Positions 36,048 through 45,774 of a DNA stretch of 64,000 nt are shown one piece after another. Numbering within the stretch: position 1 is the first letter of the stretch; each line of letters starts with the position of its first letter. Position numbers and translations under genes: made by a program. Below the pieces are notes generated by a model that was not told the DNA's origin, did no database searches, and saw nothing but the letters and a program-made list of their open reading frames with translations. The DNA comes from Dromiciops gliroides (taxonomy: Eukaryota > Chordata > Mammalia > Microbiotheria > Microbiotheriidae), in the NCBI RefSeq assembly GCF_019393635.1, contig NC_057866.1, forward strand, positions 228,435,359 through 228,499,358, in the 5' to 3' direction.

Positions 36048-36454
36048 CGGTATGTCTATATACCCACATATAATTATTAATTATAGCTGTGATTTCATTG
36101 GTATGGAAACTGTCAGTGAGAAAACTCCTTTTGCCAATTAGATGGGAGACTAGGAAATAAAAGTCTTAGAGAATTTTCTGGGGCACTCAAAAGTGAAGGG
36201 ACTTGCCCAAGGTCACAGCCAGGATAAATAGGTCAGAGGTAGTTATATCCCTTATTCCCAGGACACCTCTTTACCCCCTCAGCTGCACTGTATGTCAGGG
36301 TGCATGTACTATAACAAAATTACATTTAGTGGGTAAAAAAAAAGGTTTTTAAATGCATATGTAAAACTATTAGGAAGTGGTGAAATGATGCAGGACATTT
36401 TCTTTTCCTGAAGAAGCAGTTGGTAACCATGGTAATCACTAGTAAGCAGCATGG

Positions 36455-37539
36455 TGTGGAAATTTATTTTGATTTGGGGACCCTACCTTTAGGCTGAGAT
36501 TAGAAAGCCTTAGGCCCTTAGGGTCTCTCCCCCTCCTCCTCAGCTTCAGCTGAGCAAAAAAGCCCCGTGGGTTGTGCAAGACCCCAGGTCAGACAGCTGG
36601 GGGGTGGGGGGGGAAGCCCCCAGCTCCCTCCAACCTGAGCAAAGCTATCTGAAAGATAGCCTGTGCTGAGGCACGTGAAGTGGGCGTTCACCCCCACCCC
36701 CACCACCAGCTGCAGCTCTGGCTGGTGGATTAGCTTGGTCTGTAGGGGCGAAGGAAGCCCCAAAATTTGAGTGGAGAGAAGAAAAGGTATATATAGACCT
36801 GGGAGTGAGACAGGAACGGACTAGTGGACTAGAGAAAGAAGGAGCGGGGACGGACTAGATAGAGAGACAAGATTAAGGGGGGGGAGCCGGGCTGAGGACG
36901 GACTAGGCGGACTAGAGAAGGATGGATGAGGAGAGAAGTCGACTAGAGGGGAAATGGACTAAAGGATCGAGGATGGACTAGATAGACAAGATTAAGGCTG
37001 ACTAGAGAAGGACGGACTAGGAGAGAGGCTGACTAAAGGAGTGAGGAGGGGCTGACTAGAGGACGGACTAGATAGGGGTGACTAGAGGGGAGCGGGACAA
37101 GGACGGAGGAGAGTTCGGTTCGGAAAAGGAGAGACGGGGCTGACAAGGTTACAGGCCTTAATACAAACCAGGGAAAGTGTAACGTGCCCTGAGGCCGGAG
37201 GCGGCCAAGGCCCTTATTGTATTCAAGAAGTTCTTTGAGGCGCAGCAAGTGGGAAAGAGAAGCAGTGGAAAGAGACTGCAGGAAAGCAGTCAGGTTGTAC
37301 TTTATTTCTCTGTATTCCTAATTTGAAATAGTATCTCATAAATAAACTCTGCTTTGATTATTTAGTTAAGAGGCTTCTTAATCTTTAGATTATCAATAGC
37401 GGAGCAGTGTGGTGGAACTTTATAAACGGCCCACATTAAATTAACAAAGTCAGATAGCCAGTTAGTCAAAAGTCCCCAGATTAGTGCTCCAGTCAGCTTC
37501 AGCCCCCAAATTAGCCCTAGTTATCAAAAATATTTTACA
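36455..37539 (+). mobile_element. Endogenous retrovirus LTR with array-bearing R region
   Basis: A candidate LTR from TGTGGAAATTT to TTTTACA. It contains a TATATATA box (36788-36795), an AATAAA (37341-37346) followed by CTCTGCTTTG, and a tRNA primer-binding-like site 7 bases past its end. The U3 (about 36455-36815) is G+C-rich. Between TATA and poly(A) signal lie over 500 bases, about 300 of them a degenerate GGACTAGA array. The left limit is the weakest point: the TG start is chosen by eye and no second LTR or viral gene is visible. Confidence 0.68.
36815..37120 (+). repeat. Degenerate tandem array GGACTAGA/GACGGACTAG
   Basis: At least a dozen GACTAGA/GACTAGG units with spacers of changing length (GACAAGATTAAG, GAGAAGGA, GAGGGGA), in a purine-rich stretch within the presumed LTR R region. 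Confidence 0.88.
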
Positions 37540-37545
37540 TTTGAA

Positions 37546-37563
37546 TGGCGACCACGAAAGACT
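37546..37563 (+). promoter_or_regulatory. Retroviral primer-binding site, Arg tRNA type
   Basis: TGGCGACCACGAA matches, over its first 13 bases, the complement of the 3' end of tRNA-Arg(UCG) as I recall it (...TTCGTGGTCGCCA). The rest is diverged. The position just after an LTR ending in CA supports the reading. No gag follows: the next 450 bases are AT-rich and unlike a provirus. Confidence 0.6.
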
Positions 37564-38044
37564 TATGGCCCAATTATAATTTTTCTAAATTCATCATTTT
37601 TCATATAATCATCATTTTTCATAAATCCAATTATATATAATTTTTCAAGGTTAGTTATAGTTATTAATAATTAATTTTTTACAATGGTCACAGGTGAGTT
37701 TCAAGTGTAAGATCCAAGAAGTACATACTCCACCAGCCTGGTTCGGTGACATTGCTTCAATGACATTGCAAGATGTGAGCAATCATTTTTAATGATTAAG
37801 CTACCTAAATATATTAGAGGGGAGTGGTAAGGTGAGGAAAAAGTAGAGAAAATCTGATGGTAAATTTAAAAATACTGAAAATGTAGAAAAAATCTGATGT
37901 TAGATTAAAAGAATATTGGAAACAAGTGATTCTGTGTAGGGTGGAAAAGAGTGGAGGTAGGTGTGATTGTTCAGTGCTCAAATAGTGTGATTTAGAGCCC
38001 TGTTGATAGAATGTCATATGATTTGGTGCTGAACAGTCAGTAAA

Positions 38045-38640
38045 TAGTCATTCCATAAACATTTATTAAGTGCCTACTATGTGCTGGGTACTGCACTAAT
38101 TACTGGGGATACAAAAAGAGGCAAAATGCAATCTCTTTCCTCAAGGAGCTTACAGTCTAATGGGGGAGACAACCAGCAGACAAATATTTTCAGATAAATA
38201 GGAAATAATTAAGAGAGAAAAGGTTCTAGAATGAAGAAGGGTTGAAAAAGGTTCCCTGTGGTAGATGGGGTTTAATTGGGGACTTGATGGAAGTCAGAGA
38301 AGCCAACAGGTGGAGATGAGAAGGGAGGCGTTCCAGGCATGGGGGACAGCTTGAAAAAATGTATGGAATATCCTGAATGGAACAGCAAGGAGGTCAGTGT
38401 CATTGGGTCAAAGAGTGCTCAGCAAAGAATAAGGTGGAAGAGGACTTGAGAAGGTGAGGAGAGTACAGGTATGCTCTGAATGGGCTTTTAATGCCAGAGG
38501 GTTTGGGATGTGATCCCGGAGGTGACAGGGAGCCACTGGAAGGGATGACAGGGTCGGGCCTGCACTTTAAGACAATCATTTTGGTGGCTGGAGGATGGAT
38601 TGGAGGGAGGAGAGACGAGGCAGGCAACAGTTCTTCATTG
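38045..38640 (-). repeat. L2/L3 LINE fragment cut by L1
   Basis: Starts AACATTTATTAAGTGCCTAC, passes GGAGCTTACAGTCTAATGGG, GGCGTTCCAGGCATGGGGGA, GAACAGCAAGGAGGTCAGTG and GGATGTGATCCCGGAGGTGA, and stops abruptly at about 38640, where L1 sequence starts. Confidence 0.72.
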
Positions 38641-39055
38641 AACAATATTGATGTTAACTGTATATAACATCCTTCTACTTCTGCTCACTTGACTATACAT
38701 CAGTTCATAAAAGTCTTTCCAGGCCTTTCTGAAATCATCCTGCTTGTTATTTCTTATAGCACAATGGTATTCCATTACAATCATATACCACAGCTTGTTT
38801 AGCCATTCCCCATTTGATGGGCATTCCTTCAATTTCCCGTTCTTTGTCACCACAAAAAGAGCTGCTATAAATGTTTTTTGTACATAGAGGTCCTTTTATT
38901 TTGATCTCTTTGGGATACACACCTAGTAGTGGTATTATTGCTGGATTCAAGGTTATGCACAGTTTTATAGCCCTCTGGGCACAATTCTAAATTACTCTCC
39001 AGAATGGTTAGAGCAGTTCACAACTCCACCAGCATTAGTGTCCCAATTTTCCCAC
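38641..39055 (-). repeat. L1 ORF2 C-terminal fragment
   Basis: The - strand encodes AIIPLLGVYPKEIKIKG, then MPIKWGMAKQAVVYD and CAIRNNKQDDFRKAWKD: the PAIPLLGIYPK and YYAAIKNDEF landmarks of L1 ORF2. Frames are broken by stops. The 3' UTR is absent, since the copy ends at 38641 within or just after ORF2. Confidence 0.8.
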
Positions 39056-39134
39056 ATGCCCTAACTGGAGGGGATTTTTAAAGTAGGGAGGTGGGTAATC
39101 TCAGAAATTAAAACTTGAGAGAGGGACACAGCAG

Positions 39135-39290
39135 AGAGGCCACAATACCCCCATTTAACAGATGAGGAAACACAGGGAGAGGTTAAGTGACTTGCCCAAG
39201 ATCACACAGCTAGGAAGTGTCTGAGGCCAGATGCAAACTCAGGTGTTCCTGATTAATTCTATCTACTATACTATCTCACTGCCTAAGAAA
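39135..39290 (-). repeat. MIR
   Basis: AACAGATGAGGAAACACAGG ... AAGATCACACAGCTAGGAAG ... TCAGGTGTTCCTG is a reverse-complement MIR. Confidence 0.75.
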
Positions 39291-39554
39291 GTGGTGGGTT
39301 AGTCATATACAATGAATAGCTGGTGCACTGTGCTGGTACCCACAGAACATATTAAAAACACGACCTTTCCAGTGGGGTTGGATGGAACATTTATTGAAAG
39401 ACGCCCTTCCCCAAAAAAATAATCATACAGAATGAGAAGTGTGAATGGGGCCTGCACCTCCTGCACTGGTGAAGGAAATAACCACAGCAGAGGTCACTGA
39501 TGGGAAGACTGGAGAATTGGGGAATGGGGGGAAAATTGAGGAACTACCTCAGAC

Positions 39555-39835
39555 CTACATTCCTTTGATTACCTAGCTTCCTTCAAGGCTAAGCTCCTGC
39601 TGCTTCCAACAAGACACCTAGCCTGATCCCTTTAGTTACTAAGGTGCTTCCACCAGCACTAGAAATTACTTTGTATTTTCTTATCTTGTTCCTCATTTCC
39701 CTCTCTACCTTCCTCCTTTTGATCCTCTTCTTGAGGGCAGGAACTGGTTCCTTTCTGGCTTTGTATCCCTAGTATTTAACTCAATTCCTGGCAACTAGTA
39801 GGCACTGAAAAGCTTGTTGAATCGATGAATATATT
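39555..39835 (+). repeat. L2 3' end
   Basis: TTCCTTCAAGGCTAAGCTCC ... CTTGAGGGCAGGAACTGG ... TATCCCTAGTATTTAAC ... AAGCTTGTTGAATCGATGA is the classical L2 3' end in order. Confidence 0.78.
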
Positions 39836-40261
39836 TCCAAGTGGAAAGGAAGAGATGTTAGCTGTTGGCATAGCTCTTTTCCAGTGCTAGAGTTTCACCA
39901 ATTACTATTTGCCTATCTGTAGAAAGTTTACTGGCAAGAAGGTTGCCACATATCTGCCTTCTGCTTAATGTGAAGACTTTGAGGTGGTAGGTTTTGTAAC
40001 CACCTCTATAATTTTTCACTTTGGTTTTTTTTTTTTTTTTTTGCAGTCAGTATATATTGAGGTGAATTAGAACTCAGAATCTCTGGTTCCAGAGCCCAAG
40101 TTATTTCTACTACCTCACATTAGCAACTGAATTTCAAAGAGTCCAATTACACCATGATGGGTTAGGGATTTCTATCAAACTGGTCTGTATATAAGAGATA
40201 GCCTATCACAGTCTTTTCAGATCACTAGAATTTTTTAGTATGTGTAGGGTCCATGGATCCA

Positions 40262-40352
40262 CCCTGGAGGGCATCTAGTGGCACAGGATAGAGTTCAAGT
40301 CCTGCCTCAGATACTTAATAGCTATGTAAATCCTGGGCAAGTCACCTAACAG
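40262..40352 (+). repeat. Internally deleted SINE
   Basis: GGGCATCTAGTGGCACAGGATAGA runs directly into GTTCAAGTCCTGCCTCAG: the head and box B are kept, but the segment with GGCCCTGGAGTCAGGAGGA is gone. Confidence 0.65.
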
Positions 40353-40429
40353 AAAAAAATGAAAAAAAAAAGTATGTGTGTGTGAGGGCCAGGAGAGTGC
40401 TAAGTGATCCAGTGGGACCACTGCAACTT

Positions 40430-40700
40430 AGCAGACATTGTGCACCTTCTAAATCCCAAGAACATGAAAAATCCCTGCCCTTAAGGAGCTTATGTTCTGC
40501 TGAGAAGAGGAGATATGACATGTCTACAGAGACAAGATTATGCAAAGTAACTACAAAAGATGATAGTTTTAATTCTGAGGCAAAGTGAGAAGGACGAGCA
40601 GTTCAGACATAGGGCAAAGACATAGAGGTGAGAGGTGAACATTGTGTTCCACAAACAGCTAAGGAAGTCAGTCAGACTAGAACAGAGTGCATGAACCTTT
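40430..40700 (-). repeat. L2/L3 LINE fragment
   Basis: CATTGTGCACCTTCTAAATC ... AAGGAGCTTATGTTCTGCTG, continuing to ACAGCTAAGGAAGTCAGTCA, aligns by landmarks with the L2/L3 copy at 38045. The right part (40571-40693) is the left arm of an inverted repeat. Confidence 0.6.
40571..40693 (+). repeat. Left arm of a near-perfect inverted repeat
   Basis: Pairs with 41194-41310. By eye: a 55-base block with no mismatch (ACATTGTGTTCCACAAACAG ... GAGTGCATG), an 11-versus-5-base unmatched patch, then about 57 bases with two mismatches. Confidence 0.95.
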
Positions 40701-41193
40701 ACCTGAGAAACCGATTCCAGAGCAAGAGCACACATATAGACAGTGATTTTCCAGTTAGAGCATACAGTAAACATTTTTAAAATGCTTAATTGATTCCATA
40801 CCTTTCCCGGTGAAGGAAAACAAAAACTTGTGTGGACATGGCCAGTGGGGAGATTTGTTTTGTCTCACTATATGTGTTTGTAGCAGAAGTTTGCTGTTGT
40901 TTTCTCAAAGGGAAGGAGAGAAAGTGGATTTTAATTTCTTTAAAAAAATAAAAATCCAAATTAAAAAAGGAAAACATATGAGAAGTTCTTAGTATTATTT
41001 AATTATATTCAATATATAGTATTATTCAATTATGGCAGGTTAGAACTACATTTTTCTTCCATTCCACATATTTCCCTTCCGTATTTGGGGGAACCTCAGG
41101 AAAGTCTCTTCTATATTCTCGGTTATATTTTTCCTATCATCTTAAATCATTCACAACCCCATTGCTGATAGGTAATGATACCTGTAATTGACC

Positions 41194-41310
41194 CATGCAC
41201 TCTGTTCTAGTCTGACTGACTTCCTTAGCTGTTTGTGGAACACAATGTTTTATCTCTATGTCTTTGCCCTATGTCTGAACTGCTCCTCCTTCTCACTTTG
41301 CCTCGGAATT
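41194..41310 (-). repeat. Right arm of the inverted repeat
   Basis: Reverse complement of 40571-40693 (CATGCACTCTGTTCTAGTCT ... CTTTGCCTCGGAATT). The spacer between the arms is 500 bp and shows no pairing. Confidence 0.95.
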
Positions 41311-41754
41311 AGAGCTAATTGACCCATATGATGGAAGACTGAGCTCATTAGACCCTTCCACATGGTCAGTATTCTCTCCTGATTAATTTTGACCAGACTC
41401 ATCCTTGGAAGTTTAAAGAAACTCTAACAGAATGAACAACCCTTGGGGCTGGTTTGCTTGGGAGGTCCAACAGCTTAACTTCCAAGCCGTGCTCTGCTGT
41501 GGACTGCAACCACAGTTGTGGTAACATTTGGGCCTCTTTCCCAACAGCCTCCCCAGCCAATCAATCAGTCCTCATCACATTTCTCCCTGGTGCTGAATCC
41601 AACTTAATAAGCATTTATGAGGAATCTACCGACTACGGGCCTGTCCTGTGCTAGGCATGGATGATTCTTGCAAAGACAAACCCCTTACATTCTCTGTGGG
41701 GATAGGGGTAAAAAAAACGACTTGAACACAGATAAGTAAATACAAGATACATGA

Positions 41755-41960
41755 GAGAAAACTGTCCAGGGGTCAGGAAAACCTAGGTCAAATCCCAACA
41801 CTGATACAAGTTCATACCCACTAGTGGACTGGACAAGTCATTTAAGTTCTCAGGGTCCCCGAAGCAACTCTCTAAGACTATAACTTGCAGAAGTTAATTA
41901 TCTTAATTGATAAGGGAAGTGGTTCCACAAATTGATGAAATCATGGGTCTAGACCAAAAC
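41755..41960 (+). repeat. Ancient SINE
   Basis: AAACCTAGGTCAAATCCCAA ... AGCAACTCTCTAAGACTATA ... TTGATGAAATCATGGGTCTA: same family as 22560 and 42690. Confidence 0.55.
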
Positions 41961-42136
41961 AAGAAATAGAGAAAGTAATTTCTGGGGATGGGAGAGAAGC
42001 AGGAATCAGAAAAGGCCTTGTGTGGGAGGGAGCACTTGAATTGAGCTTTGAAAGAGTCTCGGGATTCTGGGACATAGAGGGGGAAACAGATGTGTGTTCC
42101 AGGTATAGGGAACAGCCTTTGAAAAGGCATGGAGAT

Positions 42137-42299
42137 TGGGCAGCTAGGTGGCGTAGTGGATAAAGCACTGGCCTTGGATTCAGGAGAACCTGAGTTCAAA
42201 TCCAGCCTCAGACACTTGACACTTAACTAGCTGTGTGGCCCTGGGCAAGTCACTTAACCCTCATTGCCCAGCTCCCCCCCCCAAAAAAAAAAACACCAA
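42137..42299 (+). repeat. SINE with perfect 16-bp target duplication
   Basis: Complete SINE, flanked by GAAAAGGCATGGAGAT at 42121-42136 and 42300-42315. It was inserted in an L2/L3 fragment whose two sides continue each other. Confidence 0.96.
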
Positions 42300-42689
42300 G
42301 AAAAGGCATGGAGATAGAAAATGGAATGCTGTATATGTGAACCATATAGACCAGTTTGGCTGCAACGAAGAATCTTTGGAAAAGATGAATAAGCCTGGAA
42401 AGGTAGACTGAGGCCAGGTTGAAAAAAAAATCACTTAGAGCAGTTTTGGTCCTGGTTTCCAAACCAGTTGATGTGATTGAGGGTGGAGAACGTGGATGAA
42501 GCAATTTTAGTATTCACTTAGGAATGGTCTACAGTTATCAGGGCAAGCAAAAAAAGTGACGGGAAGTAAGCCCATAACCTTTAGAGATGGGGAGAACCTT
42601 CATCCCCACTTTTTTAAACAGGAAAAAATTTCCAGGTTTTTCTGTAAGATATGCACTGGAAACCAAGGTTTCCAGAGGGTTGCATAGTG

Positions 42690-42835
42690 GAGCCAAGAAG
42701 ACCTGGGTTCCGGCCCTGCTTAGCCTTTAGCAAGTCACATAATCTCTCAGTGTTCTAGGTCACTCTCTAGACCAGACTGTTAAAGTTCTCTATATCAATA
42801 AAATCACAGGTCTAGACCCTATCCCTATTTCAGTG
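42690..42835 (+). repeat. Ancient SINE
   Basis: AGAAGACCTGGGTTCCGGCC ... AATCTCTCAGTGTTCTAGGT ... CAATAAAATCACAGGTCTAG: third copy of the 22560-type family. Confidence 0.55.
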
Positions 42836-43027
42836 AAGCTTTAACCAGAATTACTAAGATAGAGATATTTTGTGTTTATTTTAATCCTAGTTCTTCAAAA
42901 TTTTATAAGAAGAAAAAAAGGTTTCACTAATATTGTCTCATTTTGTCCTCATAACTGCCATTTTTTTCTGTTTTGTCACAATAAAAAAGAAGAGTAAATG
43001 GAGGGAATAAAGTACTTTCCTAAAGTA

Positions 43028-43275
43028 CCAAAGGTTTTCCATAGCACAGAGGGGAGAGCACTTGGCCTGGAATCAGGAACACTATCATTCAAATTTGGCC
43101 TCAGACACTATCTGTGTGATCCTGGACAAAGTCATTTAACTTCTGTTTGCCTCAGTTTCCTTATCTGTAAAATGGGGATAATAATAGCACCCACCCCCCA
43201 AGACTGTTGTATCAAATGAGATAATAACTGTAAAGTGTTTAGCACAGTGCTATATAGAAATGTTATTATTGTTAT
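43028..43275 (+). repeat. Nearly full-length MIR
   Basis: Head, core (GTGATCCTGGACAAAGTCAT), TTATCTGTAAAATGGGGATA and 3' end (AAGTGTTTAGCACAGTGCTA) are all present in order. Confidence 0.85.
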
Positions 43276-43719
43276 TTTGCCCTTTTCAGGAGGGCAAATC
43301 ACATGGAGGCAGAAATATTGACACCTATGCCCTTAGAAGGTCCCTGTGCCTTCCCCCACTTCATAAGCCAGCACTTTGGTACCCAAAGGGGACCCCATTA
43401 AGGTTAAGATTTCCACTAGATTTATGAAACAAACACCACCTCTGTGTGAAGACTGCCTGTGAATGGCAGCTGGATGACTCAGGTGATGAGTTCCAGAACC
43501 TCTGTAGGGCTGGGGTGGGCAGAGCAGAATCTGACACGAGGCAACAAACCCCTCTAAAGCTGTAGGAGTCTGAAGTGCTTCTAGGGGCTGGGGAATAAGG
43601 AACGGTATTCTAGAGCTGAGATGGACAAAAGAAAAGGCCTAAAGGATTTTGAGAAAGACAGACCAGTGACTGGAAAACAATCCAGCTGGTTTCTCACGAG
43701 CCCTAGCCTCCCAAAGTGA

Positions 43720-44060
43720 GTCAATCAACAAGCATTTCTTAAGCTCCTACTGAGCAATGGGGATCCAAAGAAAAAGCAGGGCGCTAGGATCTCTACAAAT
43801 TATCAAGGACCCCCAAGATGCTTCCGTGTAAATGGAAGGTTACCTCAGAAAGAAGGCACTGACACTGGCAGAGGCTGCACACAGAAGGTGGGGTTTGAGC
43901 AAAGTCTTGAAGGCATTGGAGGCATTGGGGGACTGCCAAGTTCAAGGTGACAACTGGAGCATAGCTGGATTGGAGAGTATTGCAAAGAAGGTGAATCGAA
44001 AAGGGCTGGGAGGGCAGGAAGGGGGCAAGTTTTGAAGAGTTTTAAATGCTAGAATTATTT
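43720..44060 (-). repeat. L2/L3 LINE fragment
   Basis: CAAGCATTTCTTAAGCTCCT ... GGGGTTTGAGCAAAGTCTTG ... AGAGTTTTAAATGCTAGAAT follows the reverse-complement L2/L3 order, right beside a plus-strand L2-type LINE. Confidence 0.6.
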
Positions 44061-44178
44061 CTTTTCATGTAATGATTAACAAACTTCTCCCTGGTCACAT
44101 CCTCTCCATCTCAGTGACTCTAAAACCTTAGCTGTCATCATTCATCCCTCTGCCCCAGCCCTGCCAGTGTCACCAAAA

Positions 44179-44179
<1 letters not shown>

Positions 44180-44218
<39 letters not shown>
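44180..44218 (+). repeat. (CA)n microsatellite
   Basis: About 19 uninterrupted CA units. Confidence 0.97.
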
Positions 44219-44221
<3 letters not shown>

Positions 44222-45445
44222 CACCCACTCCTTCCTCTGTGTTCTTAGGAACGCCTGCTCCATAAGCACCAAACTTTCTTTCATCTCAAGCCATTTCCTT
44301 TCCCACTCCTTTTATCTTTTGACTCGTCAACATGAGCTCCAGTTCCTGATGCTGAAGCCTGACCAGACCCCCCTCTCCAGCACTGACTCCTTGCACACAC
44401 TGATTGAGGGGGGAAGCTCATGACTATTTCTAGGTTTTCCCTCCATCACCATCACTCAGGAATCTTGTCCCCTTTGCTGTTCACTCAATCCATGTCCATT
44501 CCCTAATAAAATCCCTGAGAGCTGCTGTCTACCAACCTTCAGGACACTCAGCTTCTTTCCTCAATGTTTTTGTAAGTGACTCACAATCTTTCTCTCCTCC
44601 TGAACTCCTGCCCTCCTACTTGACTTGAAAATGTATACTAATGATCCTCCCTCAAACACCCTAACTTCACAGTGCCTCCAATTACTCATTCTGTGATATA
44701 CTCCTTCATTTCACCTCAGCCACACACAATGGTCACGCTCTTGCTCTTGCCATCACCCACCAATGTACTAGTTCCATGTTCATGAACTCTAAAGTTCCTT
44801 TATCTCATCATAATATGTTGGCTTTCTACGTCTCCCTGTACCTTACAGCCCTCAAACCCTATTTGTCGTCCTCACCTTGACCACCAGTCCTTTGACTTAC
44901 CAATTCTTTCCCAGACCATCACCCCTGCATCATCTGTATCCCCATCCCTTCCCCTTGGTGAAACAGGATACTATAACCTCTTGAGTCCTTTGCCCCCTTA
45001 TTGCCAATCATGCTCTGCCAAGTCTCCGCCTTGGATACTCCTGCCATACATCGCCTTTGCTCCTAGACGTGTGCTGATGAACATAACTGGAGAAAGTCAT
45101 GCAACCCGTCTGACTGGATCCATGATAAATTCATGTCACACAAGCTTAACTTGGCCTGCACTACAGCAAGGCAAATCTTTTTCTACCTCCCTAATGAACT
45201 CTACTCCGCTCACCGCAGCTCTTCCAAACCTTTCCATCCCTCCTCAATCTCTGGTGATTCTCCCTCCTCCTCATTGTCTCAGCTGAGAACCTAGACTCAC
45301 ACTTCACTGACAAAGATGAGGGCATTCAGTCAAGAGCTCCCTCTTCTCTTCCCTTCATTTCACATTATGCAGGAAACTTCTTCCTCTGTCTCCTTTCACC
45401 TGTTTCACATGAAGAGGTGACTCTTCTCCTTATTAAGATAAATCC

Positions 45446-45603
45446 AGGGGCAGCAAGGTGTCGCAGTGGATAAAGCAAAGGCCCTGGATTCAGGAGGACC
45501 TGAGTTCAAATCTGGCCTCAGACACTTGACACTAGCTGTGTGACCCTGGGCAAGTCACTTAACCCCCATTGCCCCACAAAAAAACAAAACAAAACAAAAC
45601 AAA
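45446..45603 (+). repeat. SINE in the L2-type LINE
   Basis: Complete head and body; the tail is an (AAAAC)n run instead of plain poly(A). Confidence 0.92.
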
Positions 45604-45615
45604 GTACATATAATT

Positions 45616-45742
45616 CCAGCAAAGTGGTGAAGTGGATAAAGCACTGGACCTGGATTCAGGAGGACCTGAGTTCAAATCCAGCCTCAGACACTTGACACTT
45701 AACTAGTTGCGTGACCCTGGACAAGTCACTTAACCCCCATTG

Positions 45743-45770
<28 letters not shown>
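45616..45770 (+). repeat. Second SINE in tandem, (GA)n end
   Basis: Head lacking the first bases (AAAGTGGTGAAGTGGATAAA), full body, ending in about 14 GA units. aaatcca before the first SINE and after this one may be the original target duplication. Confidence 0.88.

Positions 45771-45774
<4 letters not shown>

Noticed and set aside
36815..37120. Minisatellite independent of transposons
   Set aside because: The flanking TATA box, poly(A) signal and primer-binding-like site fit an LTR better than a free-standing minisatellite, though a genome search is needed to be sure.
38635..38950. Two open frames of 67-72 codons, - strand
   Set aside because: L1 ORF2 remnant broken into two frames; not a host gene.
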